The notes: generated by a model not told the origin, from the sequence alone. Counted from the stretch's first letter, positions 1 through 11,539 are shown. The stretch: 64,000 bases of DNA from Paroedura picta (GCF_049243985.1 NC_135386.1:14097328-14161327), one strand, 5' to 3'. Translations and numbers: made by a program.

Positions 1-197
1 TCTTTTGGGTGCGGAACGGATCAGTGGCCCAACATGAATAAAATGTTTATAGTTCTGATGAATTACTCTGTATGTTTTTTTTTTCAGCTGCCCAAGTAAA
101 TGGCTTTATTTTATGACAAGGAATATAATATTTCTGTGCCTTTTTGTTTTTTTCACACATTACATTATGGTAGGCGTATAAAGGATATGATTTATGA
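1..197. other. Left edge, intergenic; possible distal 3' flank of PCSK6
   Basis: No coding exon is recognised. An AATAAA lies at 37-42. In human, PCSK6 is the upstream neighbour of SNRPA1 in the same orientation, so this edge could be its 3' UTR or flank, but nothing in the sequence proves it. Confidence 0.2.
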
Positions 198-334
198 CAG
201 GGGTAGTCAACCTGTGGTCCTCCAGATGTTCATGGACTACAATTCCCACAAGCCCCTGCCAGCAAATGCTGGCAGGGGCTTGTGGGAATTGTAGTCCACG
301 AACATCCAGGAGGACCACAGGTTGACTACCCCTG
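198..334. mobile_element. Fold-back hAT-type MITE, copy 1
   Basis: This is an almost perfect palindrome of about 137 bp. It starts CAGGGGTAGTCAACC and ends with the inverse, and its arms meet at a GCTGGCAGGGGC core. Flanks ATTTATGA and CTTTATGG look like a worn 8-bp target duplication, which with the CAGGGG termini points to the hAT superfamily. No coding capacity; it can fold into one long hairpin. Confidence 0.75.
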
Positions 335-357
335 CTTTATGGGACTCGTCTTCCATC

Positions 358-462
358 CAGGGGGCTGATCAAGCATACACCGTATGGCTCTCCAGATGCC
401 CTGGCAGGGGCTCATGGTAATTGTAGTCTATGGACATCTGGAGCCATGATTGGCCACCCCTG
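358..462. mobile_element. Diverged fold-back hAT-type MITE, copy 2
   Basis: It begins CAGGGGGCTGATC and ends GGCCACCCCTG. The inner part holds the family core: CTCTCCAGATG, then CTGGCAGGGGCTCATGG, then TTGTAGTC and GGACATCTGGAG. It is older than its neighbour 24 bp away, and no target duplication is visible. Confidence 0.6.
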
Positions 463-3400
463 CCCTATAGCCACAGTGAATTGGGAGCACTGGGTGTCCC
501 AGGCCACAGGGACCGCACAATACACTTTACACGACTTGTAAGCTGCCCGAATGGGAAAGCTTCTAGGAACCAGATGGAAACCAACTCATAGCTCTTTGAA
601 GGGCAAACAAAGTAGAATTGCGGTAAATAAATGGCAGTGCTGCCTGCCAAAGGAACTCCCTGCATCTGGCCTGCAGCGTGCCAAGAAGGACACAAACCTC
701 ATGCAGCTGCTTGTGAGGCCTGGGATCAGCGTTTTGGTCCTGCTGCCAGCATGACAGGAATGAGAAGAGGGTAGGATCCCAAGAGAGCTGGCTTTGGAGC
801 ACGTTTCCAGACAAATGGAGAACATATCCAAGTAATGACATGGTTCAATCAGTGAAATAGATTATTGTTGGCTATCTGTTTGTTCCAATTTGGGCAGGAG
901 CAGCAGGGAAGGGATGGGGGCAGCTTGGTGCAGTTCCCATCCCTTAACGTGGAGAGATGTTGCATGTCAGGGCCTGCTTTAGTTCCTGCATGTTTCTAGT
1001 ACGGTTTCTTAGTCCCTTGGTGAAGACGGGGCAACGGTGTCTCTGGCCTTGTTAACTCCATGCTGTGTCTGCCCAGCGTTGTATGCACCATAATAAGAAA
1101 CAGCCCCTCTTGGCAGATCATGTCAAATGAATGTAAAGAATGCAAGAGTTTGATTTGCTGGGTTTGAGAAATGACTCTGGTCCAAGAAGGGCTCGAGCTG
1201 GTCCTAAAGATAAAATCCGCTTCCCTTAGTCTTTGGGAACAGCGTTTGAAATGCAGAAATATACACCCCTTTGTGCTTTTTAAAATAAAATTTGCACCAG
1301 CCCACCTGCCCCCTATTCATATAGATCTTGTCTGCAAGTGGACAAAGAATCCCATTCAGTCAGCCAGAGGAAATGCGAAAGTCCTGAAGGAGAGTGCTTG
1401 ATCAAAATAACCAACCTGGCAAGAATTCGTGTCCTTCTGTTTAATCCATCAGATGTGTGTATGGTGGTAGGTAGTGGCTGGCAAGTTCCTGCTATTACAG
1501 ATCAATTTCCCCTGGAGGAGAGGGCTGCTTTGGCATTATGTGGCATTATAACTACTGAAGTCCCTCCCCTCTTGAGCCCCCCCCTCCAAATTTCCAGGTA
1601 TTTCCCTACCTGGATCTGGCAGCCATGGATGGGGTTCCTTTCCAGTTTGAGGCCCAAGCAGCACTCTAAGCTCTTTGGTGATCACCAAGAGACAATGACC
1701 CATGCTCAGGGCTTATTTTTCATTCAGCCGCCAAGCCACCGTAAAAGGGACCGGACATTGAGGGTCCATGATTTTCTGAAGTCAATTTCCTCTCTGCCCC
1801 AGAACTATAATTATCAGACGGCAATGCTGGGTCACTGACATATGCAAGATTTCCTTCTCCAAAATCTCTGCAAATAGGAGTGGTGATAGAAATACCAGCG
1901 TGCCCTGAGCAAATACCACAGGGGCAGAGGTGTTAACAGACGCGGCGTTGAGCCCACAAGCAGCTTCTGGCGTGCCCAAGCGGGACTCCTCTGCCAGTAG
2001 TGGAGAGAGGCCTGTTGCTTAGGGCCCAAGGACTCAATGCAGAGTCTGCAGCAGGGCAAATGGGCACATGTAGGGTACCAGTGTGATGCTGAACAATGGG
2101 CTGGGTTATTGCCATAAGCCTTAAGGGGTCTGGGGGTTCTGTCGTTGAAGCAACTGGGGCAAAGGTAAATTTCTGAAAAGGGGACTCAGATAGGTACGGA
2201 AGCCCTTTAACTCTAAGCATGGGAGAGCAGGCAGCAGGTGGTGATTGCTCTATGGGGGAAGAAGGGTGCTTTGCCCATGGTCAGAGGCACCCATTTCATA
2301 GGATTTTTTAAGTAAGCTAAACATCAGACGAGTCTTGTTCAAAGAGTCTGGTCAAATGGGGCTCAAAACACCCGGCAGTAAGAGCACTGAATTTCCCCCA
2401 CTGCCACCATAGCAGTCTGAATGTTAAATTTGGGAGATGCCGAATGAATCAAATGAAAGGGACGTGGATCTGCTGTCACCAAAACGACAAAGTATAAACA
2501 CAGCCACAAAGAGGCCACAGCACAGCAACTGCTGTGCAAACATGTACTGACTTATCCAGGACAAACATTTAGAATTTTTTCTTCCTTTTCTCAAACGGAT
2601 TTAGCGAATCCAAAGAGCACCTGTTTTGGCCAAACAACCAAAATGGCTAGAAAATACACAGACTTTAACATTCCTACAAAATTTAACAGTTTGTTTAAAA
2701 AGCCACCAGTTCAAGCAATGTTTTGGCAATGGCCTTCTTCAGACATTCTGAAACAGAAAATAACGCCATAAAACCCAAAGACCTAGTGTGTATAATTAAA
2801 CATCAAATCAACAAATGCACATAGCGTTCACCGAAATCAAGCAGGATGGAGCACTAAATGGCAGGCAAGGCTCTCAATGGCTCCAAAACTTTAACTGAGA
2901 ACAAAAGAACAGTTTTAACTCTGGTTTCGGCTTCTATGCCCTCAATGTATTACTAAAATATATTGCAATTTGCTAAGGTGACCAAATCTAGCTATCAGCA
3001 GCATTCTGTCACTTCTCTGCTTGTCCGGGCCATTACCTATGGTCACAGACTCTCTTAATTTGGATCCTGTGTAGCTTGCCAGTTCCCATCTACTTGCATT
3101 CCCATTAAAAGACATAACAGTTTTTACAAATGACAGCTCATTTCCATGTTCTGGTTCCTCCCATGTGGAATAAGCCTAAAAATCAAATGTGAAATTTCGT
3201 GTATTTGCTAGCCATTTTGTTTGGTTGGCAGAAACAGTTGTATTTTGTATTTATAAGGGTTTTTTTTAAGAAAAAGAAAGGTTCTAAATTGTTGTCACGG
3301 TGAATTAGCGCATGCTTACACAGTATTACTGTGCTGCAATATCTTGGTTGGAAAGAAAACCAGTTAGCCTCCTTGAAAGGAATTAAGGTACGGAGATATT

Positions 3401-3982
3401 GAATTTTTTTTTCAGAAGAATATTAAGGGACACAGTTTTGTCAGTTCTCTTTGTTAACTACATAGTGAGAGTTGTTACTAAAAATACACTTTTTGATTTC
3501 TTTGTAGCCACTGAGGAATAAATTTTATTCCGAAAACGAGATTTCAACAGCACTCGTTTTGGTTATTAGTAAATACTGGTTTTGAAGTCAGCTTGTTCGT
3601 TTTCCTTCTGCTGGGGCATCTTTGTTGGCAGTCCTGAAACTGGCAGGGATAAACATTCAAAGCTGCCTTATGCTTGGAGGGGCTTGGAGATCTCCTGGGA
3701 TTACAACTCATTTTCAGGCCAAAGTGATCAGTTCCTCCAGAGAAAAACAGCAGCTTTGGAGGATGGACTCCGTGGCTTTATACACCACTGAGATCCCCCC
3801 TCCCATCTCCACCCCCAAATCTTCAGAAATTTCTTAACCCACAGCTGACAACCCTGCACAGCCATCTTGATTTTAACCATCAACCATCAACTGTGGCTAA
3901 TGTGTATGTAGTTCAAAAAAGACAATTTGAGGTGCAAATTCCAGAGAGAGCATAAAGGCCAGATCTGGAACATCTGAAAGGT
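463..3982. other. Intergenic, no gene recognised
   Basis: Short ORFs on both strands (the longest, at 1338-1838, has 166 codons) show no recognisable domain, no codon bias and no splice context. AT-rich DNA around 2580-3560 includes text such as GGCCTTCTTCAGACATTCTG at about 2730, which resembles old interspersed repeats, but I cannot name a family. Confidence 0.5.
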
Positions 3983-3989
3983 CTAGATA

Positions 3990-4123
3990 AGGGGTAGTCA
4001 AACTGCGGCCCTCCAGATGTCCATGGACTACAATTCCCAGGAGCCCCTGCCAGCATTCGCTGGCAGGGGCTCCTGGGAATTGTAGTCCATGGACATCTGG
4101 AGGGCCGCAGTTTGACTACCCCT
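3990..4123. mobile_element. Fold-back hAT-type MITE, copy 3
   Basis: This is a near-perfect palindrome. The outer arms read AGGGGTAGTCAAACTGCGG and its inverse, and the core is CTGGCAGGGGCTCCTGGG. CTAGAT occurs directly on both sides (3983-3988 and 4124-4129), the remains of a target duplication. The arms are almost identical, so the copy is fairly young. Confidence 0.78.
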
Positions 4124-4129
4124 CTAGAT

Positions 4130-5181
4130 GCTGTCCCTAAACCTCTTGATGCAGGAATAAAACTTTAGCACTAGTTCTGCTATGCACCAACATTAGTGAT
4201 TAAAAAGGCAAAGGACGCATGTCCCTGGCATGTGCTAGTCTTTGTCGCTTGCGCAGCGCATCTGGCCCATCAATTGCATTACAATCTTTGTTTTCATGTA
4301 GTTAACCATTTCGATCTTCCTGATTCACGGGTGACAAGAAGCAGAAAAAACTGGCCTCAAGCCAACCGCATTAGCTGAACAGCAGAACAGCGGGCGACCG
4401 GGCTCCATCCAGGAAGTTGCAGTGGACCTTGGAAGGGGAAAAGAAACAGAAGCCGCTTGTACGCGATGTAGAATAATTTATTCTTCATAGCCAGGGGCAG
4501 CTTCCCTCGTGAGCCACATTAGCTGTTACCTGCTCTTTGGCCGTGGACCTCCTATTCCTCTGCTGCAGCTCATGCAAACCATTCTCAGGTTTTTTTTAAA
4601 GTGCTTTTCTGCTTGAGTTGGTAGCTTGTAATGGAAAAAGAGAATCGATGGGGAAATGTTCAAGGCTGGTGTGCCACCGTGTGGTTCTCAATGAAAGGGA
4701 AATAATTGAAAAGCACATTCTTCGGATTGAGGCAAGAGATTCTGTGGAACTGAAATCCTTGCTGAAAGCCCCCCTACCCACCCACAATGCAGCTATAGCC
4801 TGCCCTCTTGTGATTAAGTTCAGAGCTCTGTATGGGGCTGCCTCACACCAGCCTTGTTCACAAGTGACAGCAGATGGACCCATAATCAATGTGCTTTGTT
4901 GATTGTTATTCATACATTCGTTGCATAATTCTTATGCGACAGTGAACACATGTAGGTCTGAATGGGTGACTTAAAAAGCCACATTTCCCCAGTTCCTGGT
5001 CCCAGGTTTTATTTGCGAAGTGAATGAGCACTGCGTCTTTCTTCTGCATACATACATGCCAGATGCATCAATGTTCCACATCGTTCAGGGAGTTGGATCA
5101 CTGCTCTACCAAGGTCAGTGCTGCCTACTCTGATCGTTCGTTGCTTTTCAGGGTCCCAAAACTCTTAAGGTCTTTTGTATT
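4130..5181. other. Intergenic, no gene recognised
   Basis: Two overlapping opposite-strand ORFs of about 95-105 codons near 4596-4913 look like chance; they have no domain similarity and no splice structure. No repeat boundary could be placed. Confidence 0.4.
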
Positions 5182-5290
5182 GATGTATTAATTTCTACCC
5201 CACTTTTCTCCCCCAGGGGGGACCCAATGCAGCTGACAAGAGCTTTCCCTCCTCCATCTTATCTCACAACAACGCACATCTGTTAGAAAG
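5182..5290 (-). repeat. tRNA-SINE 3' part (MIR/L2-like tail)
   Basis: The text CCCACTTTTCTCCCCCAGG, then CTTTCCCTCCTCCATCTTAT and CTCACAACAA, is the inverted 3' body of the SINE family seen elsewhere at 24036, 42075 and 49170. The head is missing. Confidence 0.5.
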
Positions 5291-5373
5291 AGCCCACGTT
5301 CATACACTTGACAAAAGAAATTGGGGACCAGTGTCTCTAAACGTGGGCTGCTTGGTTAGGGGGACTTCACACT

Positions 5374-7690
5374 CATAGAATCATAGAATCATAGAATCAT
5401 AGAGTTGGAAGGGGCCATACAGGCCATCTAGTCCAACCCCCTGCTCAACGCAGGATTAGCCCTAAGCATCCTAAAGCATCCAAGAAAAGTGTGTATCCAA
5501 CCTTTGCTTGAAGACTGCCAGTGAGGGGGAGCTCACCACCTCCTTAGGCAGCCTATTCCACTGCTGAACTACTCTGACTGAGAAAAACTTTTTCCTGATA
5601 TCTAGCCTATATCGTTGTACTTGAAGTTTAAACCCATTACTTCGTGTCCTTTCCTCTGCAGCCAGCAGAAACAGCATCCTGCCCTCCTCCAAGTGACAAC
5701 CTTTCAAATACTTAAAGAGGGCTATCATGTCCCCTCTCAACCTCCTTTTCTCCAGGCTGAACATTCCCAAGTCCCTCAACCTATCTTCATAGGGCTTGGT
5801 CCCTTGGCCCCAGATCATCTTCGTCGCTCTCCTCTGTACCCTTTCAATTTTATCGATGTCCTTCTTGAAGTGAGGCCTCCAGAACTGCACACAGTACTCC
5901 AGGTGTGGTCTGACCAGTGCCGTATACAATGGGACTATGACATCTTGTGATTTTGATGTGATGGCTCTGTTGATACAGCCCAAAATGGCATTTGCCTTTT
6001 TTACTGCTGCATCACACTGCCTGCTCATGTTCAGTTTACAATCCACAAGTACCCCAAGGTCTCGTTCACACACAGTGCTACCTAGAAGCGTATCCCCCAT
6101 CCAGTAGACATGCTTTTCTTTTTTCTGACCCAGATGCAGAACTTTACACTTATCTTTATTAAATTGCATCTTGTTCTCATTTGCCCATTTTTCCATTGTG
6201 TTCAGATCTCGTTGAACTCTGTCTCTATCTTCCGGAGTATTTGCCAGTCCTCCCAATTTGGTGTCATCTGCAAACTTGATGAGTAGTCCCTCCACCCCCT
6301 CATCTAGATCATTAATAAATATGTTAAAAAGTACCGGGCCGAGCACCGAACCCTGAGGTACCCCGCTACTCACCTCTCTCCAGTCTGATGAAACACCATT
6401 GACAACAACTCTTTGAGTGCGGTTCTCTAACCAATTCCCTATCCACCTAACGATCTGAAAATCCAGATTGCAGTCCTTCAACTTATCCATCAGAACATCA
6501 TGGGGAACCTTGTCAAAAGCTTTACTAAAATCCAAGTAAATGACATCAACCAAATTTCCCCGATCCAGCAAACCTGTTACTTGGTCAAAAAAGGAAACTA
6601 GGTTGGTCTGGCAGGACCTGTTGGAGACAAATCCATGCTGACTTCCTTGGATCACCAAATTGTCCTCCAGATGTTTGCAGATCGCTCCCTTTAATATCTG
6701 CTCCATTATCTTCCCCACAACAGAGGTCAGACTCACTGGTCTGTAGTTTCCCGGGTCATCCTTCCTCCCTTTTTTGAAGATCGGAATAACGTTTGCTCTT
6801 TTCCAGTCCTCCGGGACATCTCCAGTCCTTAAAGAGGTTCCGAAGATGATGGACAAGGACTGTGCAAGTTCTCTGGAAAGTTCTTTGAGTACTCTCGGGT
6901 GCATTTCATCTGGACCAGGGGATTTGAACTCATCCAGTGCAGCTAAATGCCTCTCGACCACCTCTCTATCCATGTTAATCTGCCACCCAGACACTATCCT
7001 TTGGCTACAGCCATCTCTAGATGTGCCTAAACACTTTGACCTGTGGGAAAAAACAGATGTAAAATAGGCACTAAGCCTTTCTGCTTTCTCTGCATCTTTC
7101 GTTAGAGTTTGTCCATCCGCACCCAACAGCGGGCCTATTGCCTCCTTTACTTTACGTTTGCTCCTCACGTAACTGAAAAATCTTTTCTTGTTACAATGGG
7201 CTTCCCTGGCCAATCTTAGCTCACTCTCAGCTTTGGCCTTTCTGATGATTGATCTACAGTGCCTAGTAACCTGTAGGTACTCTTCTTTAGAGCTCTGTCC
7301 TTCCCTCCATTTCCTGAACATTTTCCTTTTCTTTCTTAGTTCCTCTTGAAGTTCTCTGTTCATCCAAATAGGCTTCTTAGAGTTCCTGCAGTGTTTTCGT
7401 ATTTCTGGAATAGTCATTGATTGAGCATGCAATAGCTCTTGTTTGAGTAGCGCCCACCCTTCACATGCTCCCTTCCCTTCCAGCATTCTTGTCCATGGTA
7501 TGACACTCATCATGTCTCTGAGTTTATTAAAGTTTGCCCTACGAAAATCCAACATCCGCGTCTGGCTACAAGCTACAAGCTTCCTTGGCTCCCAATCTCA
7601 AAAGGAATTCTATGAGGACATGGTCACTTCCCCCTAGGGTCCCCACCTCCTTCACCTCATCCACCAACTCTTGCCTGTTGGTCAGTATTA
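5374..7690 (-). mobile_element. CR1 LINE, 5'-truncated, long and young
   Basis: The element reads on the - strand. Its 3' end carries the CR1 signature: repeats of the 8-mer CATAGAAT, then AGAGTTGGAAGGGGCCATACAGG. Upstream of this is a 694-codon reverse transcriptase ORF. The 5' limit is soft, at about 7690. The endonuclease domain expected at the N-terminus of CR1 ORF2 is not present, so this is an ordinary 5'-truncated insertion. A second copy at 56332-57157 is very similar, which suggests recent activity of this subfamily. Confidence 0.85.
5471..7555 (-). CDS. CR1 ORF2 reverse transcriptase (partial, LINE)
   Basis: The 694-codon ORF encodes the reverse transcriptase half of CR1 ORF2, which copies LINE RNA at nicked DNA. 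A basic linker fills roughly residues 60-130. The RT core covers about 245-480: IPIFKKG near 258, YLDFSKAFD near 340, GVPQGSVLG near 398 and the catalytic FADD near 428. The conserved C-terminal region runs to the stop, with a WNRLP motif near the end. The N-terminal endonuclease is absent because the copy is 5'-truncated, so the first Met (at 7555) is merely the first in frame. The absence of stops over 2.1 kb indicates a recent insertion. It is not a host gene. Confidence 0.85.
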   Translation of the reverse strand: MLDFRRANFNKLRDMMSVIPWTRMLEGKGACEGWALLKQELLHAQSMTIPEIRKHCRNSKKPIWMNRELQEELRKKRKMFRKWREGQSSKEEYLQVTRHCRSIIRKAKAESELRLAREAHCNKKRFFSYVRSKRKVKEAIGPLLGADGQTLTKDAEKAERLSAYFTSVFSHRSKCLGTSRDGCSQRIVSGWQINMDREVVERHLAALDEFKSPGPDEMHPRVLKELSRELAQSLSIIFGTSLRTGDVPEDWKRANVIPIFKKGRKDDPGNYRPVSLTSVVGKIMEQILKGAICKHLEDNLVIQGSQHGFVSNRSCQTNLVSFFDQVTGLLDRGNLVDVIYLDFSKAFDKVPHDVLMDKLKDCNLDFQIVRWIGNWLENRTQRVVVNGVSSDWREVSSGVPQGSVLGPVLFNIFINDLDEGVEGLLIKFADDTKLGGLANTPEDRDRVQRDLNTMEKWANENKMQFNKDKCKVLHLGQKKEKHVYWMGDTLLGSTVCERDLGVLVDCKLNMSRQCDAAVKKANAILGCINRAITSKSQDVIVPLYTALVRPHLEYCVQFWRPHFKKDIDKIERVQRRATKMIWGQGTKPYEDRLRDLGMFSLEKRRLRGDMIALFKYLKGCHLEEGRMLFLLAAEERTRSNGFKLQVQRYRLDIRKKFFSVRVVQQWNRLPKEVVSSPSLAVFKQRLDTHFSWML

Positions 7691-7896
7691 AAGACACTCA
7701 TGTGTCTTGTGAACCACAAGGCTGAAAAAGGCTGATGCACATGCTCCTTTAGTAACATTGTTCATCGAGCATACATGTGGACCACATACGACCTAAGTGT
7801 GATCCTCTTAAAGACTGGGGCATTGAATTTGTGTGTCCCACCATGGTCTGAGGAATGTTTTCAGCAAAGTGAAGCTGTCGGTTGCTTCCGAAATTC

Positions 7897-7950
7897 CAAG
7901 GGCCATTTCGCACGGCTTCAAAATAGCACAATGGTTGCTAATAGAAAACG
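7897..7950. repeat. Harbinger left TIR and target duplication (CAA)
   Basis: CAA at 7897-7899 precedes GGGCCATTTCGCAC. The first 14 bp match the right end perfectly. Weaker similarity continues (CTTCAAAATAGC here, GCTCAAAGTGGC at the right end, then TGGTTGCT at both). A subterminal TAACGCAC motif at about 7964 recurs near the right end and probably belongs to the binding region. Confidence 0.85.
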
Positions 7951-8408
7951 CTATTAATTTGGCATAACGCACGACGTCGTAGACAATCTGCAACACTCCT
8001 GAAACCGACCCGCAAAAAGCGCTTCGTTGTAGCGCTTCTAGGGGAATCCAGAAAAGTGGATTCACCCTCCGGATAGCGATACACTCCTGCAACCAATCTG
8101 CGACAATAGCGCTAAAGACCTGTGCGTTACCATTGTTGCGGGTTCTTCAAAGTCCCTCCTCCCGAGCCTTTCCTCCAAACTTCCGGCGAACTGTTCGCCA
8201 TTTTTTTTTTCTCGGACCGAGCACAGATCAACGAGGCAACGAGACAGCGACTGGCTTTCTAGCACGATCACTTTCGGAAATTCTGCCCGGACACCACAAG
8301 AGTATTTCAAAAGCACAGGAGCACACACCGTCACGTTCCCAAAATTTGCCCAAAGCTTAAAACCCCGTCTACCTTCGGCCAGTACTAGCAGAGTCAACGT
8401 ACAGGGAG

Positions 8409-8900
8409 CATTTTAAAAAACTTTCCTCTGAGCGTGCCAACGAACATTCGCCGCTCGCAGTCTCCTGTTTAGATTAGAGGGGTTCAATAGATATGATTCG
8501 AGGTGATACCATGAGGGGCGGTTTATGTGTAGTGGGTCTTTGTGTGGTTCCGGGTACGTGGTTGTGCTTGGGTGCGGACAACCCCTTGCATCGGCGGCTA
8601 GACCTCCAGCAAGCGGAGTCGCCATCCACCGTTCATTTTAAAAAACTTTCCTCTGAGCGTGCCAACGAACGTTCGCCGCTCGCAGTCTCCTGTTTAGCTT
8701 AGAGGGGTTCAATAGAAATGATTCGAGGTGATATCATGAGGGGCGGTTTATGTGTAGTGTGTCTTTGTGTGGTTCCGGGTGCGTGGTTGTGCTTGGGTGC
8801 GGACAACCCCTTCCATCGGCGGCTAGACCTCCGGCAAGCGGAGTCGCCGTCCACCGTTCATTTTAAAAAACTTTCCTCAGAGCGTGCCAACGAACGTTCG
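8409..8900. repeat. 225-bp tandem repeat, about 2.2 copies, inside the Harbinger
   Basis: CATTTTAAAAAACTTTCCTC starts at 8409, 8634 and 8859, giving an exact 225-bp period. The first two full units differ by about a dozen substitutions; the third is cut after GAACGTTCGCC. It lies between the left TIR and the + strand gene, where subterminal transposase sites or a promoter would sit. Small ORFs in it are by-products of the repeat. Confidence 0.85.
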
Positions 8901-9239
8901 CCAGTAACATGTCATTGATTTATGCTTTGGCTGGTGAATATTATTGGGGAACTGTCGAGTACCGCTGCGCTTGCTCTCGGTTGAACACCGGGCATGCGTT
9001 TTCGTAATGGCGGACATTTCAGTAAAATGGCTCCCGCTGCATGTACAAACTTCTCTTCTCGCATGTAAACGAATCAGCGCATGCGAGAAGTCAAACAACA
9101 AGAGCGCCAATCTGGCCATTAGGGGCAGATCCTGTTCCCGCGCGAGGAGTTTTGAACGTGACATGTGACCTCATGTGGCCAATGTGCGTGTCCCCTACTG
9201 CCCACCACCAATCAGGAGCCGGCTAGTCCCTTTGTCTTT

Positions 9240-9315
9240 GTGTGCGGGAAGGTATATGATCCGTTGCACCCTGCACCTCGCACCTCCATTTTGCTCAGCT
9301 ACTCGCGAAGGCAGC
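9240..9315 (+). promoter_or_regulatory. Putative promoter/5' UTR of the + strand Harbinger gene
   Basis: A TATATGA motif at 9253-9259 lies about 60 bp before the chosen ATG. It is the only TATA-like sequence close upstream. Confidence 0.35.
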
Positions 9316-11296
9316 ATGGAATCTTCTTCACAGTCGTCGTCCGTCCAGGCAACCGGCAGGGGGCCAACATGGAGGGACGCGGAGATCAGGGACCTGATCG
9401 CGATTTTTTCGGAAGAGAAAATCCAGGACGCCTTCCAGTCCTCACACAGGAATCGGGAGGTGTTTGAGCAAGTGGCCATTAAGATGCGTGCCCTGGGCCA
9501 CAACAGGACCGGCCTTGAATGCCGGTCAAAAACAAAGACCATGCGGGCGGAGTACATGCGGGCCGTGAACCACAATAAGGGTTCCGGCAACGCTAAAGTT
9601 ACCTGCCCGTACTTCGAGGAGCAGCGGCCGTTGTACGGCGACGGGGACGGAGCCGGCAGGCCGAAGCGCGTCGGGAGGAGCCTGAAGGTGGTTCGTAAGC
9701 CGGCTGCCCCGGTGGAGGAGCCACCCGCTGAGGAGGATCCCGGAGAGGGCACCTCGTCCACCGTCCGGCCTCCACCCCCGGTCCAGCAACGAGGCGCGGA
9801 CATGGTGACGCTGGACCTACTGGCCATCGTTCCTGAGGAGCCAGAAGAAATTCCGCAGCAGACGCCCCTTGCCTCCGGTAAGCACTTTTATTTTAATTTT
9901 ATATTTAATTTTGAGCAAATGTGTGTTCTGACGTTTGGGAATCGTTTTCTCGTGTGTTCGTTGCAACGCATAAGATGGTAGGATGTTTGTGGACTGCTTG
10001 CTGAGGTGGCTTTTTAAAACGGTTATGTTTAACCAACAACCCCAAAAGTATTGCAGCATGCCTCAGCCATAGGCCTTCTGCAGTGCTTTAGCCACTACTT
10101 TGGGAGCATGCTGTGTGGTTCAGGTTGTATGCTTGCTCCTTTTTCACTATTTTCTGCTCTTGTCCACAGAAACACAGATGCCAGGGACGGGGCCCCTCGA
10201 GTCTCCAGCAGCGGTGGACGAGGACAGTGATTCTGGGGCATCAACAAACGTTGGTAAGTATCTGTTGCAATAAGGGGGGGGGGCGTTTTAACTGCTTTGT
10301 GCTTTTCTGTTTGTGCAGGGCAGCAGCACTGCTAAGAGACAGAAGTGAGTCCCTCTACGTTGCTGCTTTAGGCTTTGAAGCTTGCTTTGCCACACTTTGG
10401 TCCTAGATCTGTTTTTTTTCTTCTTCGCAGATTTCATACCCGGGACACAGGAGGAGGAGGAGCGTGGGGTGGCTGGACCTCCTGCCCAGCGCAGGCGGAT
10501 ACAGATTCAAGATGGTGAGCGTGCATGAACTGTTCCTTTCGAGCCATAGCTGCAGGACAATGTCGCAAGCCACTAACCGTGTGCTCCCTTTTCATTGTTG
10601 TGAGTCTTGCTGTGAAAGTAGGCAAAGGAAAAAGCCCACCATGGGCAAACAAACACTAACCATGTGCTCCCCGGGCATTGTTTAGAGTCTTGGTTTAACA
10701 ATATGTAACCAAAAAAGGACACCATGTGCACCAGGGTGGGTTTTGACTGTCTCGATGGTACTAACAGTTCTGTTTCTCATTTTTTGCCAACAGAGGTCCT
10801 TTCTGATGACGATGAACCAGCCCTGGGTCCAGCCAGCTCACCACCTAGAGGTGCTCTCCAAGCAGAGGATAGGCTTGCGAGGGAACGTGGCAGGCTGAGG
10901 CGCGTCTCCATCTTAACAAGCATTGGAGAAAGGATCCTTGAGCACTGCCAGGAGGAGTCAAGGCGTGCCGCGGCGGCAGACCTAGCAATGCTCGCCCTCG
11001 TGGCCCAGGAGGGGAAAAAATTGCGTGCAATCCTTAGGGAGTCAAACCAATCTCTATGCGAAAGCGTGGAGGAGATGAGACTGATAAGGAGACTGATGGA
11101 GAGGGCGGTCGTGGTAATGGAGACGGCCAACCCTCCTCAGATTACCGTACACGTCCCCCCCCCACCCACACCTACACCACCACCTCCAGCAGCCACCCCA
11201 CCGACCCCGTCTCAGAATGCCTCGACCCAAACTAGAAGGAGGACTGTCCTCGGGAAGAGAATAATAAAACCCGCTGACAAGTTCTCCCCCTCCTAG
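9316..11296 (+). CDS. Harbinger accessory protein with trihelix/SANT (Myb-like) domain, 4 exons
   Basis: Exons by splice signals are 9316-9877, 10170-10253, 10431-10514 and 10794-11296. All three introns are GT-AG and phase 1, and the 1233-nt product encodes 410 aa. The ATG at 9316 has a good context (GCAGCATGG); an in-frame upstream ATG lies at 9175. Residues about 16-115 form a Myb/SANT-like trihelix domain of the ZSCAN20/ZSCAN29 and MSANTD kind (WRDAEIRDLI, HRNREVFEQVA and ECRSKTKTMRAEY motifs). Next come an acidic, Pro-rich linker, a long charged helical stretch and a Pro-rich tail with basic patches. It probably binds DNA, such as transposon ends, and oligomerises. It is convergent with the other SANT gene. 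It could be mistaken for a host gene, but it lies wholly inside the TIRs. Confidence 0.8.
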
Positions 11297-11347
11297 TTTG
11301 GGCCAGTTTGTCTATTTAACTTTATCTGTGTTTGCTGTTGTTTGTTA

Positions 11348-11353
11348 AATAAA
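11348..11353 (+). terminator. PolyA signal of the + strand SANT gene
   Basis: AATAAA lies 52 bp past the stop at 11296. Confidence 0.65.
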
Positions 11354-11533
11354 GTTTATATTTTTGACTCTGTCTCTGTGTACCCTCTCTAGTGATTGTG
11401 TCTATCCTGGCACTGTTGTGTGGGTTGGAGGTTGGAGGGGTGTCAGTTAAAGGCGTTTTAGGAGTGTGGGGTGAAAGGTGTGCGAGTGTAAGGAGTCACA
11501 CTGGAGTCTTTTTCAGAAAATTTGCAACAACAT

Positions 11534-11539
11534 TTTATT
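11534..11539 (-). terminator. PolyA signal of the - strand SANT gene
   Basis: TTTATT on + is AATAAA on -, about 190 bp past the stop codon at 11731-11733. C-rich tracts at 11588-11708 lie within this 3' UTR. Confidence 0.5.

Noticed and set aside
198-334. microRNA hairpin
   Set aside because: The perfect palindrome belongs to a multi-copy MITE family with target duplications; there is no sign of a conserved mature miRNA.
1338-1838. 166-codon + strand frame as a small host gene
   Set aside because: No recognisable domain, start context or splice support; frames of this length are expected by chance in 64 kb.
9175-11296. A host gene in the Harbinger interval
   Set aside because: It lies fully within the TIRs and target duplication, together with the transposase, so it is best read as transposon cargo.
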